Shown: piece after piece, positions 49,836 through 62,012 of the stretch
Position numbering within the stretch: position 1 is the first letter of the stretch
How the letters are laid out: every line of letters begins with the position of its first letter
Assembly: GCA_018340805.1 (NCBI GenBank)
Contig: JACMZG010000008.1
Coordinates: 25,630,577 to 25,694,576 of the forward strand
DNA length: 64,000 nucleotides
Source: Microvelia longipes
Taxonomy: Eukaryota > Arthropoda > Insecta > Hemiptera > Veliidae
Direction of reading: 5' to 3'
Program-made: the position numbers and the translations under genes
Notes under the pieces: model-generated
Database searches by the model: none
Told to the model about the DNA's origin: nothing
The model's input: only the letters and a program-made list of their open reading frames with translations

Positions 49836-50317
49836 GGGTGCATTCGCGAAGCTCGAGCGTTCTGAACAAGAGGTGTATTCTAGTTAACCATGATTGTGCT
49901 CAAGGCGTGACAAGGGGAGGAGCAAAGAAGCGGAAGCCAGGATAGTTGGTGGACTGATCCTACTAATCGTGCTTTCGGCAGTTCAGTTCGATCACTCCCC
50001 ACTCCTATTCAATTGAAACCTTCTTAGCGGAAATACAAAATTTATCTCGCCTTTCATATCACATGTACTGTGCTGTCTGTTTCTTTGTTTCTCTGTTTTC
50101 TCTTTAATTTAACTTTTAACTTTAATTAAATATTGAATTTTTGAAAAATGACAACAACAGTAACATAACCTAATAACTTACACACAAGCCTGAATAAAAC
50201 GCGTTCGCGAGACCAAGTGTGGTCAGTACGATGGTGGGGTAATTTTTGTCCCCACCATCCCCCTCCATGAACACACTGAACCCAGCGCTCTGGGCCTCGA
50301 GCGTCGCGAATGCACCC
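49836..50317. mobile_element. Harbinger-like MITE, 482 bp, TAA target duplication
   Basis: The left end GGGTGCATTCGCGAAGCTCG is inverted at the right end (CGAGCGTCGCGAATGCACCC) with one mismatch in the 20-base TIR. It is flanked by TAA on both sides (49833-49835, 50318-50320). The related R1 copy at about 62150-62185 reads straight through the site with a single TAA, showing the pre-insertion state. A 3-bp TWA duplication with GGG-starting termini is the PIF/Harbinger pattern. No transposase is encoded. An inner hairpin lies at 50230-50259 (GATGGTGGGG and complement). Confidence 0.8.
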
Positions 50318-50949
50318 TAAGTGTACTAAGTTTCGTTTAAATATGCCAAGTATATCTATGGGTTTTGCTGGAAAGATAAGTAGCATCGAGCCAGGACAGT
50401 ACCTGGATGAGAACCGCCGGGAATATAACTAATATATTTATTATTTAAAGAAGGGCGAAGCGAATATGAGGACTTGCTGCAGTATAAATCAAGCGACTTA
50501 AATATTCTGAAAACGAGCGAAGCGAGTCCGAAGGAAAGTGTATGAGTGTAGCGAATCCGATGTGATGAGGAAAAGGTCAGAGATACCCCATACCCGATTT
50601 TGTTTTATGTAAGACATGTATTTGCCGTATTTTAAGCAAATTTTATAGGCCCACTCCGTGGGCCTGCTCAGTTTGAGGGCTAGTAAATGTTAGTTACTAC
50701 TAAACCTCATAAGCGGCGCCATTTTCGAATAAAAGTTTGCTAAAAGAAAAACATAGATACATGTTAAGCACAGATGTAATAATTATTTAATCTTATTTTA
50801 TTCTAGGGTCACTCATCAAGATATTGACCCCCTCGATGGAGCCTAGCATTATTGATCCGACCAAAAGCCTAGATATACTGGCCGTCATTTAATCTTATTT
50901 ATTACATACACTAAGTTAATTAACTCAGTGTATATAATACAATATAATA

Positions 50950-50976
50950 TACTATATATATATATATAATATATAT

Positions 50977-51010
<34 letters not shown>

Positions 51011-51025
51011 AGTATATTATATATA
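50950..51025. repeat. AT array with ATAATA breaks
   Basis: AT dinucleotides with periodic AATAT steps are followed at 51036 by gaccctcagctacattatta. Just upstream is a near-palindrome, acactaagttaattaact, at 50909-50932. Confidence 0.9.
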
Positions 51026-51996
51026 TTGTACTGGGACCCTCAGCTACATTATTACCCTATTCTTCTCAATATGTTCACACAATTTAGGAATAATTTAGTA
51101 ATTAGATATTTTGATATGATGATAATATAATATGACTTCAGTCATCCAATAATTTTGCCTTCTCGTTTTACAAATACTATAACGTGCATTACATTAAAGT
51201 ATTGCATTCGTAAACATACACGTGCGACTTAAAAGATAACACTATTATTATGATCACAATGTCACTTGACTGACTTGACTAGACTAATCCTCACCTAATT
51301 ATTGTAAATGTTTCTGTTTAGATGAGCAAGTAGGTCTTTCATATTGCTTGCATATTCTAGCCCAAAGAAAAGTGAAAATCAACCAAGCAGATTTGTTCGT
51401 AGTAAAATATGGATCTTATGATTTATATAGTATTTAACATCCATAATTATTGTCAATCATAACGTACTTAATTTTTGATTCAGAGTCCGATTCGCTCCTC
51501 TAAATTCGAGTTAGGAATTAAAAAGGATTACGTGACGGAACTCGGCTATGCACAATGTTTGTTTGGTTGCAAAGCTAAATTGTTTAATTGCTTTTAAAAC
51601 TAATAACTATGTATTACAGAATAGTTACAAAATATACACAGGATATTCAAAAAATATTAATAAAACAAGATACCTTCACCGGCGGAAGGAGCCGCTTTGC
51701 GATCCCCGCTCTTCCGGCCATAGTTGTTGTCCTATATCAGTAGCGTACTGCCACGATATAAGCGAATTTTCAAATGCACTAGTCAAAAAACGTAATTTGT
51801 TTACACTATGTTATATATTTCAATCGATAAAACCAGAAATAATGCTGATAATAAATTATAAACTTCATGCATGTGTTAGCCATACATTTGGGTGATGTTA
51901 GCCATACATGTGTAAAACAATGCAGCATGATTAGGCAATTTTTGTAGTTAAGACAAGTTTCCCGTAAAAACGTCTAGGAACAAAATCTCGTTCATG

Positions 51997-52154
<158 letters not shown>

Positions 52155-52242
52155 ATATTGACACTTTTAATGTACTATTGTACCTTAATGATTTGTCAAA
52201 TAATTTACTTGGACCCTCAGCTACATTATTACTCTACCTCAA

Positions 52243-52244
<2 letters not shown>

Positions 52245-52315
<71 letters not shown>
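52245..52315. repeat. AT dinucleotide array
   Basis: About 35 AT units with one AATA break. It follows the motif gaccctcagctacattatta (52211-52230), which also lies beside the AT array ending near 51025. Confidence 0.95.
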
Positions 52316-52622
52316 TCTTGACCAGTAAGTCCCCACTCTTACTGATTCTTGATCAGTAAGAAAATCATCTCTTTCACACCTCCCCTCCATGACCCGAATC
52401 TCATAAGCTTATTTTTGTTTTAAAATTCTCTAAAATCATAGTTTAAATACCTGTGTACATAGTGGATGCATTAGATTAGAAAACACATGTCCTTCGTATT
52501 ATCCCTGTGGTATTGTCTAGCTTCAAATCATGAAATCAAAATTTAAAAAATAATTAAATAAGTAAGTTAAATACTAATAAAAATAAAATACAAAACATTA
52601 CCTAAATGTTATAATGATAAAC

Positions 52623-53040
52623 AATCGGGTACGGTGTACCTCGGATTTTTTTCTCATAACATTAGAATCGCTACGCTCATTCTCCCTACTTCAGAATTGC
52701 TTCGCTCGTCCTCAAAATATACAAGTCGTTAAATTTATACTGTTACATTCCTAGCGTTCAACATTCAGGCATGATGCTGCTTAACTATCTATTATGACCC
52801 AACAAAAATCATGGATAAACTTGTTGTATTGAAACTAAACTTGGTGTAAAGGTTTACACTTGTACCGAATTTCAGCTCAATTGGATTATTTTTCCATTTT
52901 TTTAAAAAACGTATACAAGTTACTTGATAAAAAAAAAACCATTTAGGAAGCCTTAAAAACAACTGAAACGAATAATTCTGGTTCCATTCCAGTTTTGCAT
53001 TTTTTTCCTATATACCTATGGTATAAGGGAGGAAAAGTAA
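52623..53040 (+). mobile_element. R1 dispersed repeat copy
   Basis: It begins aatcgggtacggtgtacctc and ends acctatggtataagggagg. It carries the R1 segment atcatggataaacttgttgt and ttacacttgtaccgaatttc, also present at 27195-27320, 32340-32470 and 34450-34570. About 420 bp, lacking the segment that became the satellite. Confidence 0.65.
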
Positions 53041-56000
53041 AATAGCTAATATATAAAAAGATGAAATGATCAGAACTATGTTAAAGAATAGCATTAATTG
53101 AGTTTTTTATTAGTGCCCAAAATATACAAAGCTAAGAAAGTGTAAGCATAGTTATGAACAACCTATACTGGATAAACAAGCGCATATTCTTTTGCTGAAC
53201 ATTCAATTATAAAGCATAAACCGGAATCACGCCAGAATGTTTTAACTGGGGGCCTTTATCTTGTCTTGGATTATTAAATTTTAAAATAATATGATTCTTA
53301 AGAAAAAGTTTTTCCTCTTATCATATTCTTTCTTTACGTGCACTTATGCCGTCCAAGCCGTCTATTCATCATAACTATCAATAACGGAGTAAGTATTTAA
53401 GAGATAATTAATGATACTTTACATAAATATTCCATGCCCTATAAATATGAATATTTATTTTATCCCACAAATAAGACCCCTGCAGGCCTGCGCCTGCAGC
53501 CCTAATAGCTACGCCCCTGTTTCTAACATTATTATTATAAAATGTACAAAATTATTTATTAGTACAAAATAAAAACGCACTTGATGAAACCTCGGGATTA
53601 CTCGCCTCTACTCCTTTCTTATTCTTAGTTAACCAGGTAAGTTTTGATTATTTCTAAAATCGATTTTTCTTTTATTTTATTAAAACCTGAAGGCACGGTA
53701 CGGGGTAGTGAGTACGTCGCCTAGTCGAACATAGTGAAGAAGGAATCAGGGTCTGTACATGTACAAAATGTACATCTCCCGTTGAGCCTTCTACAAGCAA
53801 GGACTAAGTGGGAGAGGGCTCTGCCGTTGCAACCCCCTCTATCTCGACTTAAAGTGTTATAACAACCTTGAACAAGCTCTTGCAGATTGACACATAACGA
53901 TTACTCAGTAGATGTCCTGATGTGCAATTAAGATGACTAGTTTCTAGCAGACGTTTTACTTTTCCTAATCTTAATCTTACTGTCCTTTTCTTTTACATTT
54001 ATATTTTAGTTATGCGTTCATTGTAATTTATGCGGAGATTATGTCAGCGTGATTTTAATAAATGTACATTTACTCAGCCATGGCTCCGATAATTTAAAAT
54101 GTCGTCTAGCTTTCTTTATGTGAATTCGTATATTTATATTTTGAAACTGTGGATCATTAAATTTGTTTGTAACAGTCCTGCAAGTGTAAATTTAAATTAC
54201 TATTGATTTGAAACAATCTAAAATAATGTATTTTGGCTCATTTCAGAGACTAAACTAATGGTAAGTAAAAATATCTAATCTATATATTGGATAAAAATTC
54301 CCTAATAAACTCTCACTATGAAACTTGATTTTGAGGTTGATATGGATAGAAATTATTTTCAGTGTATCAGATTCTAGTTATACTTTCACAATACATAACA
54401 TTTTTACGCTTGTTATTATAAATAGTTTTATATTATAAATAAACAATTTATTTATCTATAATCAACATGTAAATGATTAAAACGCTTGTTATTCTTTATT
54501 GTTACAAAGTAAATTTTCCTTAAGTTATTTGTAAAACTACACTAAATCTGGCTTAAGAAAATATACCTTATTATGTATCTTATACGACTTTAGCACATTG
54601 TAGATTATAGTTTTAAAGTCTTTTTGCTTGGTAGTGCTCCCGCAGATAAACAGCTAATATTATTACAGAAATAAGCACAAAGTACAGTTAAAATCTTGTG
54701 ATAAAATAAAGAATTGTCTTATACGTTACTTGTTTAGTACTGTTCACCAATTACAGCAACATTTATTTCAAAATAGCGTGCTAACAATATTCAATTGTTT
54801 GTAAGATAAAAAATAACATACTTACTTTTTTGAAATACATTTCATACAACATATTTATTATATGTTGATAATATGTAGCAAAGTATTCTTGATTCTTCTT
54901 TTCAACTAATTGATGGCCGGGTGATCATAAACGGACGATGCTACGATTATGAAATGTATTAATAGGACAACTAAAAGTATCTTGTCAATTGGACTTTTAA
55001 GTGGACTTAAAACTGTAATTAGACTTTTTAATTTTTAAGCGAATTATTTATAAACGTTTTTTATGATATTGCAAAAATTTGAATCAAAATTAAATATGTT
55101 ATAGAAAAAATTATTTCGAATCACGGCAAGCTAAAATCAAGTTAAAATGTCCGACGGCATAAAGATTATCGGGGGCGCCAACCCTTGCAGTGTCAAAAAT
55201 TAAATTTTTAAAAACCATTTTTTATATTTTTAGTGAAAAATCATGGAATACGATTCTTAATATTGTATTAATTTTTAAACAAAATTGTTAAAACTATTTA
55301 TTAATTGTTTTATAAATTTAAATATTAAACAAATATTTTAATTATTGAAATGTTATGTTGCATAACCTGTAAATTATTTTAGCTGATTTCCTTTTCGTGT
55401 TAATCGTTTTAAATTAACAAGTTTTTAATTTATTTGTTAAAACGTTTGTAACGCAACTTATCATCAATTTAAATTGGAATACAGGTTAGTAAATGTATAA
55501 TTGAATCTAACAAGTGAATTTAAATTGACAAATTTATAAATATGTGTATTAGTCGTAAAAATGTCGGACTCATCATCATGTGATCATTTGCAGCTACAGT
55601 TAAATGTTCTGCTTAATCATTATAAAAGAAACTGCCTTTTATTTCTCCAAATAGTAGATAATATCTTTAATTCATTTTTTTTCGTATATTACCTTATAAT
55701 TGGATCCACTAAGGGACTAGTGGAAGCTGATCTGTACGTACTTAATTTGAATAAAAATTGTTTGTCCAAACTAGAAGTTGCTCCATGTTATTTGACTAAT
55801 GATTATGATAAAACAGACTAACAAAATAAAACTTTTGTTATATATAAAATTATGAAAAATAATTATACTATGCATAATAATATAATTAGGTTTAATAACC
55901 TAGGTAGATTATTTGCTCTTTTTAAGGTTTGGGTACGCATCTTATACAAAGGGGACATAGTCCATAGTCTATTGACACGCGGGGTTTGGCAGGGGGTTCA

Positions 56001-57451
56001 ACTCCAACTGTTCAAACAGTATTTTTCTCTGTGATTAATGATTTTCACGCGACAACTGCCGGGGGGGTTGAACCCCCTGCTAAACCGATCCGTGAACGAA
56101 GTATATGGTACATTAAGGCTTAAAACATTTTTTGGGGCTCTTATAGGCTCTGTAACCTTATTGCAACCTCCTTCAAAGTAAATAATGTTATAATAAATCA
56201 ATTGTCCTCTGCTTTTCACACATTGATTGTGTTTTTCGTATTCTATACCTTCTATTGTATGAGTTACTGTAAATGTTTACTGATTATAGTATTCCAAAGG
56301 AAATTCGCACTGTTGCGGACCAACGCACCAGATTTTTTATGTCTGAACGCTACCATGTCTCAGCGCTACTTTTGAGCTCTTTTTAGACCGAAATATTTGT
56401 TGCAAAAATGAATAATATAAAAGTACAGAACCCTAATATTTGTGAAATATTTATGACGTCATTAACCTCCATTAATGACTCAACAAACATTTTAAACTTC
56501 ACTAATAATTGAAAACTTTTTGGATCGAGCTGATAAAATAAATATACATGTACTGTACAACTGTATAAGGTAAACAAAACAAGAGACCTTCGGCCTCTTT
56601 GCCGCTCCGCGGCCTCAGTGCTGGGGGCCACATGGTTGTTGTACTTTATCAGTTCGTTATATTACTGGTTTATATTAGTGGCAGACTGCCACGATATAGG
56701 CGATTTTTCAACCGTATTAGAGAAATAACTTGATTTGTTTACATGTCAGTTAATGACATAATACTTTGTTTACATATATATATCTCATTCAATAAGACCG
56801 AAACTAATTCTGATAATACAATCAAACTTCGTATGTTTTTGAACCATTCATATAGTATATGGGTAAAAAAAGCCCAATCTAAACACTATATGAAGATTTG
56901 TGATTTTTTCAAAATGTTTTTGAGGTCATTTTAGTGGGGTTGCTGTAGTTATGCTATTTGAAAAATATTTTTTATGACGTAATTAACCCGTAATAATAAC
57001 TCAGAAAAAAAAATTAAAAAATCATAAAACACGGGAAAATGGTACGATCTCATTGAAATTTAGCACGCATGTAGCCATGTAAGACTAATATTTGTGCTAA
57101 GTTTTATGCTTTTTTGTAAAAACATTTATTAAATATTTATTACTTTATGTTTAGATACAATAGAAGATAGGCGGAAGACAGAAGTCTTTTTCTACTACGG
57201 ACAAATTTCGCCATTTAAATTAAGGTAAATAAGTTTATTCTTAACATATTTGTGAAACCCAATTTAAATAAGCGTTGTCCTTTTAACGGGTAAAATCTTG
57301 CTTGTTCTTTGTATGTGGAAACTAAAAATTGCTGCTCTTGGAGGTTGTTTTAATTAGTGTAGAAATATTTTATTTTATGAGAGCGAATTTTATTTGGTTT
57401 TTTTGTTCTCGAATCCAACAAAAAATTTCTTGTGTGATTTTTTGATCACAA
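53041..57451. other. Spacer with unclassified islands
   Basis: Includes a GC-richer block at 53695-53900, a hAT-terminus-like motif at 53506-53519, the MITE fragment at 56110-56275, and diverged R1-related sequence at 56930-57110. No supported gene. Confidence 0.45.
56110..56275 (-). mobile_element. hAT-like MITE fragment
   Basis: The segment shares ordered blocks with the inside of copy 1 (aaaacattttttggggctct, taaccttattgcaacctcct, cacacattgattgtgttttt) but the terminal repeats are not recognisable. It is an old or truncated member of the family. Confidence 0.5.
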
Positions 57452-57741
57452 ATAGACCAAGAGCCCAGGGTGTTTTGTTAATAAAAAGTGTAAAACTGGA
57501 ACCGGTCTCAATTTTTCGTAAATACCTTCCTGAACAAGGATCTGCAATTCTGCCGACTCGTATCGGATGGGTGTCCCAGGCAGAACGCACTTTAGGGGTC
57601 AAAGGTGCTGCCTGGGACATCCATCCGATACGAGTCGGCAGAATTGCAGATCCTTGTTCAGAAAGATATTTACGAAAAATTGAGACCGGTTCCAGCCATT
57701 ACACTTTTATTAACAAATCACCCCTGGGCTTTTGGCCTAAA
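57452..57741. mobile_element. Palindromic foldback element, longer copy
   Basis: Arms of about 130 bp run from tagaccaagagcccaggg to gatgggtgtcccaggcag and are inverted from ctgcctgggacatccatc to gggcttttggccta; the loop is about 24 bases. Weaker symmetry continues outward (ttttttgatcac at the left, atgatcaaaaacc at the right), so the true ends may be near 57431 and 57765. Two overlapping open frames here, one on each strand, are artefacts of the palindrome. Confidence 0.85.
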
Positions 57742-57900
57742 AGGTTTATGATCAAAAACCTTTGTGCCTAAACTCTGTTAAGGTACCCAGAAAAAGAGAG
57801 AAAAATTATTATACAGTTATTGAATCAAACGAATCCCAAACTTATGAGACTTTAAGTAATTTTTGCCTCCCCCCCCCCTAACTTTAGAAGTATTTAAAAC

Positions 57901-57948
57901 TATCACCAATATTTATTGGTGATAATTGGTACCAATATTTATTGGTAC
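57901..57948. repeat. Two adjacent palindromes
   Basis: TATCACCAATA-TT-TATTGGTGATA spans 57901-57924 and GTACCAATA-TT-TATTGGTAC spans 57929-57948. Both arms are perfect and share the CCAATATTTATTGG core. Confidence 0.85.
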
Positions 57949-58292
57949 TTGTAACCATCAAGTACCGTTAATTACTACTTTAATCAATGAATAAACTTAC
58001 CTTTTTCGTCAGTAATTTAGTACTTTCGAATATATTTTGAAGCCATTGGTTTTGGTGCTTGGTGATATTTTGTTATTTAAGATGATAAGAACCAATATCA
58101 ATAAGAAGCAACCGGTAATAATCATACCTAGGATTATAGTATTAACAAGGAGTATGGATACTCTTTATACTATATTCCTTGATCATACCTCCATCCTGTT
58201 GAGTTAGACAGGAACTGACGTCAGCTAGATCGTCAGGTGGCCACCGGTCCATTTCAAGAGAGGAACTAGGACTTTGGGGAGAGACCGGTACG

Positions 58293-58673
58293 CTAAATGT
58301 GGGGATTGCCTAGCCCAAGTTTGCCGACTGAGGTCATACGGCAAACCGTAAATGGATCATCGTTCGATATGGGGTCAGATTTGATGAAGGCGATAATGGT
58401 CAGGTGGGGCTCTGTAAAAATATTAAAGCTGACACCTATGGTGTTTGCGCAGGACAATTCTCAAATTGCCAAGGTTTTGGGTGCAATTAATTCATATTTA
58501 TTGGTAAAACTCCTTTTGGTTTCATATCCAGGGAATATCGTGGTGTTGTGGTAGTCCCAGAGGTAGAAGTTTCCCCCCTGCAGGAAGGAGAATGTTGCCC
58601 CCATCAGTCCGTTCTCGGCCTCCAACCCAATAACACCCGCACACCATACACTCGTTCTTAACAGATCGCAAAT
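58293..58673 (-). pseudogene. Decayed coding-like fragment, unknown protein
   Basis: The minus strand is open for 127 codons except for one TGA at 58461-58463. It reads DLLRTSVWCAGVIGLEAENG, then FLQGGNFYLWDYHNTTIFPG, and after the stop IFTEPHLTIIAFIKSDPIS. The composition is that of a folded protein rather than AT-rich noise, and the segment is clearly GC-richer than its surroundings. The + strand also has an 85-codon frame (58297-58554), but its residues look like a shadow. I do not recognise the family; a transposable-element protein is the likeliest origin. Confidence 0.4.
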
Positions 58674-59710
58674 TTAGTAAATTTTAATGTTGTAATTAAT
58701 CAGGTAATAAATAATTTAAAAATCCCCCTCATTTGTTAAAAATATTAATTTTAGATAAGCTGATTTAAATTATGTGAAATGCTATAAAACTTTTTTTTAT
58801 CACAATAATTGTTTTTATGCATTTCTAAGGTAATTTAGATACAATTAAGAATGATACAATTAAGGAATCAAATTCAATAGTTCTAAAATTAATAAAGTTT
58901 AAAGGTGTTTAATTTAAAGGTAAAAAAAGTAATCTAAAATTACAAATATTGTTAGCATAACAAAAAACGACACATTAGATTATTATTTAAATTATATAAT
59001 GAAAATATGTTACAAAGGTTCTATAAATAATAATCAACTTACTATAAAAAAAATAAGAATAATAATAACCAATAAATTAAATTAACACGTTAATGAAATA
59101 TGAATATGTATTTTGCTACTTTATTTAATGGCTAGAAATTGTTGCAAATTTTTTCATCAGATATCAATGTTATTTGTATGGATGGACAGATTAATGTTTA
59201 TCTGCGCTTGTTAAATTTGTTCGTTGAGTCTTAAACTAGAATCTGGAAATTAGAATTATTAATTTTTATTAATTATAATGAATTATTAATTAATTATAAT
59301 CTAGAAACTAGAATTAACATTTTGTAAATATGGCTTTTAATTTAGTATGCGATGGAACTTTTTCTCACAACTTTTGACTTGCTAATTTTTAAAATGTCAA
59401 GTTGGGAAAACATATAGAACCAAGACCTCAAAAATATAGATTTAACTCAATGTCTGTCGTCAATTACTTTGATCTCGCTTTGCTCAACCTTCAAAGATTA
59501 AGTGACATAGCGATTTAAGAATTGTAGGTAGTTAAAGCTTTGCCATTGCTTCTGAAACGCAAGATATGTTTCTTAATTGCTTAAAGTAGCATTTCCTCGG
59601 TCTTGCTACACTAGAGCTCAGAAAATGAAGATATCCCATTTGATGAAAAAGCCAATATCATTATGTTTATATAAACCATACAATATGCTATATTATTTGT
59701 TTTCTATCTT
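58674..59710. other. AT-rich spacer
   Basis: No gene or repeat recognised beyond simple AT-rich tracts and the local duplication ctagaattaa/ctagaaactagaatt near 59235-59320. Confidence 0.45.
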
Positions 59711-59839
59711 TTTACTTTTTCTCATCTACACCATATGTACTTAAAAAAAATATTGTGTTGGCAAAATAATTGTGTCGGGATTATCTTTTTAAGACCTCCT
59801 GAGTAGTGTCCTTAAAGTTGTATGTGTGTGTGTGTGTCT

Positions 59840-61775
59840 TTTCATCATAGCTACCAATGTATTTATGATAGAAAGATAAACTTTGTATAAAATTAGTCTA
59901 TAGGTGTAGTTATGCTATTCGTCTTTTATCATTAGCTACCAATGTATTTATGCCAGAAAGTTAAAACTTTGTATAAAAATTAGTCTAGGTGTAGTTATGC
60001 TATTCGTCTTTTACATCATAGCTACCAATGTATTTATGCTAGAAAGTTAAAACTTTGTATAAAAATTAGTCTATAGGTAGTTTATGCTATTCGTCTTTTA
60101 TCATCATAGCTACCAATGTATTTATGCTAGAAAGTTAAAACTTTGTATAAAAATTAGTCTATAGGTGTAGTTATGCTATTCGTCTTTTATCATCATAGCT
60201 ACCAATGTATTTATGCTAGAAAGTTAAAACTTTGTATAAAAATTAGTCTATAGGTGTAGTTATGCTATTCGTCTTTTATCATCATAGCTACCAATGTATT
60301 TATAGAAAGTTAAAACTTTGTATAAAAATTAGTCTATAGGTGTAGTTATGCTATTCGTCTTTTATCATCATAGCTACCAATGTATTTATGCTAGAAAGTT
60401 AAAACTTTGTATAAAAATTAGTCTATAGGTGTAGTTATACTATTCGTCTTTTATCATCATAGCTACCAATGTATTTATGCTAGAAAGTTAAAACTTTGTA
60501 TAAAAATTAGTCTATAGGTGTAGTTATGCTATTCGTCTTTTATCATCATAGCTACCAATGTATTTATGCTAGAAAGTTAAAACTTTGTATAAAAATTAGT
60601 CTATAGGTGTAGTTAACTATTCGTCTTTTATCATCATAGCTACCAATTATTTATGCTAGAAAGTTAAAACTTTGTATAAAATTAGTCTATAGGTGTAGTT
60701 ATGCTATTCGTCTTTTATCATCATACCTATCAATGTATTTATGCTAGAAAGTTAAAACTTTGTATAAAAAATTAGTCTATAGGTGTAGTTATACTATTCG
60801 TCTTTTATCATCATAGCTACCAATGTATTTATGCTAGAAAGTTAAAACTTTGTATAAAAATTAGTCTATAGGTGTAGTTATGCTATTCGTCTTTTATCAT
60901 CATAGCTACCAATGTATTTATGCTAGAAAGTTAAAACTTTGTATAAAAATTAGTCTATAGGTGTAGTTATGCTATTCGTCTTTTATCATCATAGCTACCA
61001 ATGTATTTATGCTAGAAAGTTAAAACTTTGTATAAAAATTAGTCTATAGGTGTAGTTATGCTATTCGTCTTTTATCATCATAGCTACCAATGTATTTATG
61101 CTAGAAAGTTAAAACTTTGTATAAAAATTAGTCTATAGGTGTAGTTATGCTATTCGTCTTTTATCATCATAGCTACCAATGTATTTATGCTAGAAAGTTA
61201 AAACTTTGTATAAAAATTAGTCTATAGGTGTAGTTATGCTATTCGTCTTTTATCATCATAGCTACCAATGTATTTATGCTAGAAAGTTAAACTTTGTATA
61301 AAAATTAGTCTATAGGTGTAGTTATGCTATTCGTCTTTTATCATCATAGCTACCAATGTATTTATGCTAGAAAGTTAAAACTTTGTATAAAAATTAGTCT
61401 ATAGGTGTAGTTATACTATTCGTCTTTTATCATCATAGCTACCAATGTATTTATGCTAGAAAGTTAAAACTTTGTATAAAAATTAGTCTATAGTGTAGTT
61501 ATGCTATTCGTCTTTTATCATCATAGCTACCAATGTATTTATGCTAGAAAGTTAAAACTTTGTATAAAAATTAGTCTATAGGTGTAGTTATACTATTCGT
61601 CTTTATCATCATAGCTACCAATATTTATGCTAGAAAGTTAAAACTTTGTATAAAAATTAGTCTATAGGTGTAGTTATGCTATTCGTCTTTATTATCATAA
61701 CTCTCAATGTATTTATGCTAGAAAGTTAAAACTTTGTATAAAAATTAGTCTATAGGTGTAGTTGTGCTATTCGGA
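59840..61775. repeat. Tandem array, 89-bp unit, about 22 copies
   Basis: The unit contains gtctataggtgtagttatgc, tattcgtcttttatcatcat, agctaccaatgtatttatgc and tagaaagttaaaactttgta. Starts of gtgtagttatg are spaced 89 bases (for example 60961 and 61050). I count 22 occurrences of the 'taccaatgtattta' block, including two variants (near 60725 and 61700). Most units differ by only single substitutions or 1-4 base deletions. The outermost units are the most diverged, as expected for an array homogenised by unequal exchange. Confidence 0.95.
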
Positions 61776-61969
61776 AAAATATGACGTCAATAACCTACAA
61801 TAATGGCTGCAATCAATTTTGAAGAATCATAAGACGTGGAAAATGTTGCGATCAGATTGAGATTGGGCACGCATGTGGACATGTATAATAAGACTATGTA
61901 TAATACTATATACTATACTATACTATATATATACTATACTATACTACTACACTATATATACTACTATAC

Positions 61970-62010
<41 letters not shown>
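61970..62010. repeat. AT array inside R1
   Basis: A pure AT run is preceded by irregular actatactat repeats (61905-61968). It occupies the same R1 position as the array at 43070-43135. Confidence 0.9.

Positions 62011-62012
<2 letters not shown>

Larger units (their letters stand above)
49089..50600 (-). mobile_element. R1 dispersed repeat carrying three nested elements
   Basis: On the minus strand it begins at 50600 (atcgggtatggggtatctct, then atcggattcgctacactcat and cttcggactcgcttcgctcg) and ends near 49089 (tatggtataaatgatg). The R1 sequence is interrupted by a 482-bp Harbinger-like MITE (49836-50317), a 193-bp palindromic element (49373-49565) and a probable MITE at about 49138-49345. 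The R1 blocks resume in the right order after each insertion. Confidence 0.65.

Noticed and set aside
57390..57771. 125-codon + and 76-codon - frames sharing ADPCSxRYLRKIETGS
   Set aside because: The same palindromic element read from both sides; no independent protein evidence.
59840..61775. Tandem array as a CRISPR array
   Set aside because: Units are contiguous 89-bp repeats with no unique spacers, in a eukaryotic context.
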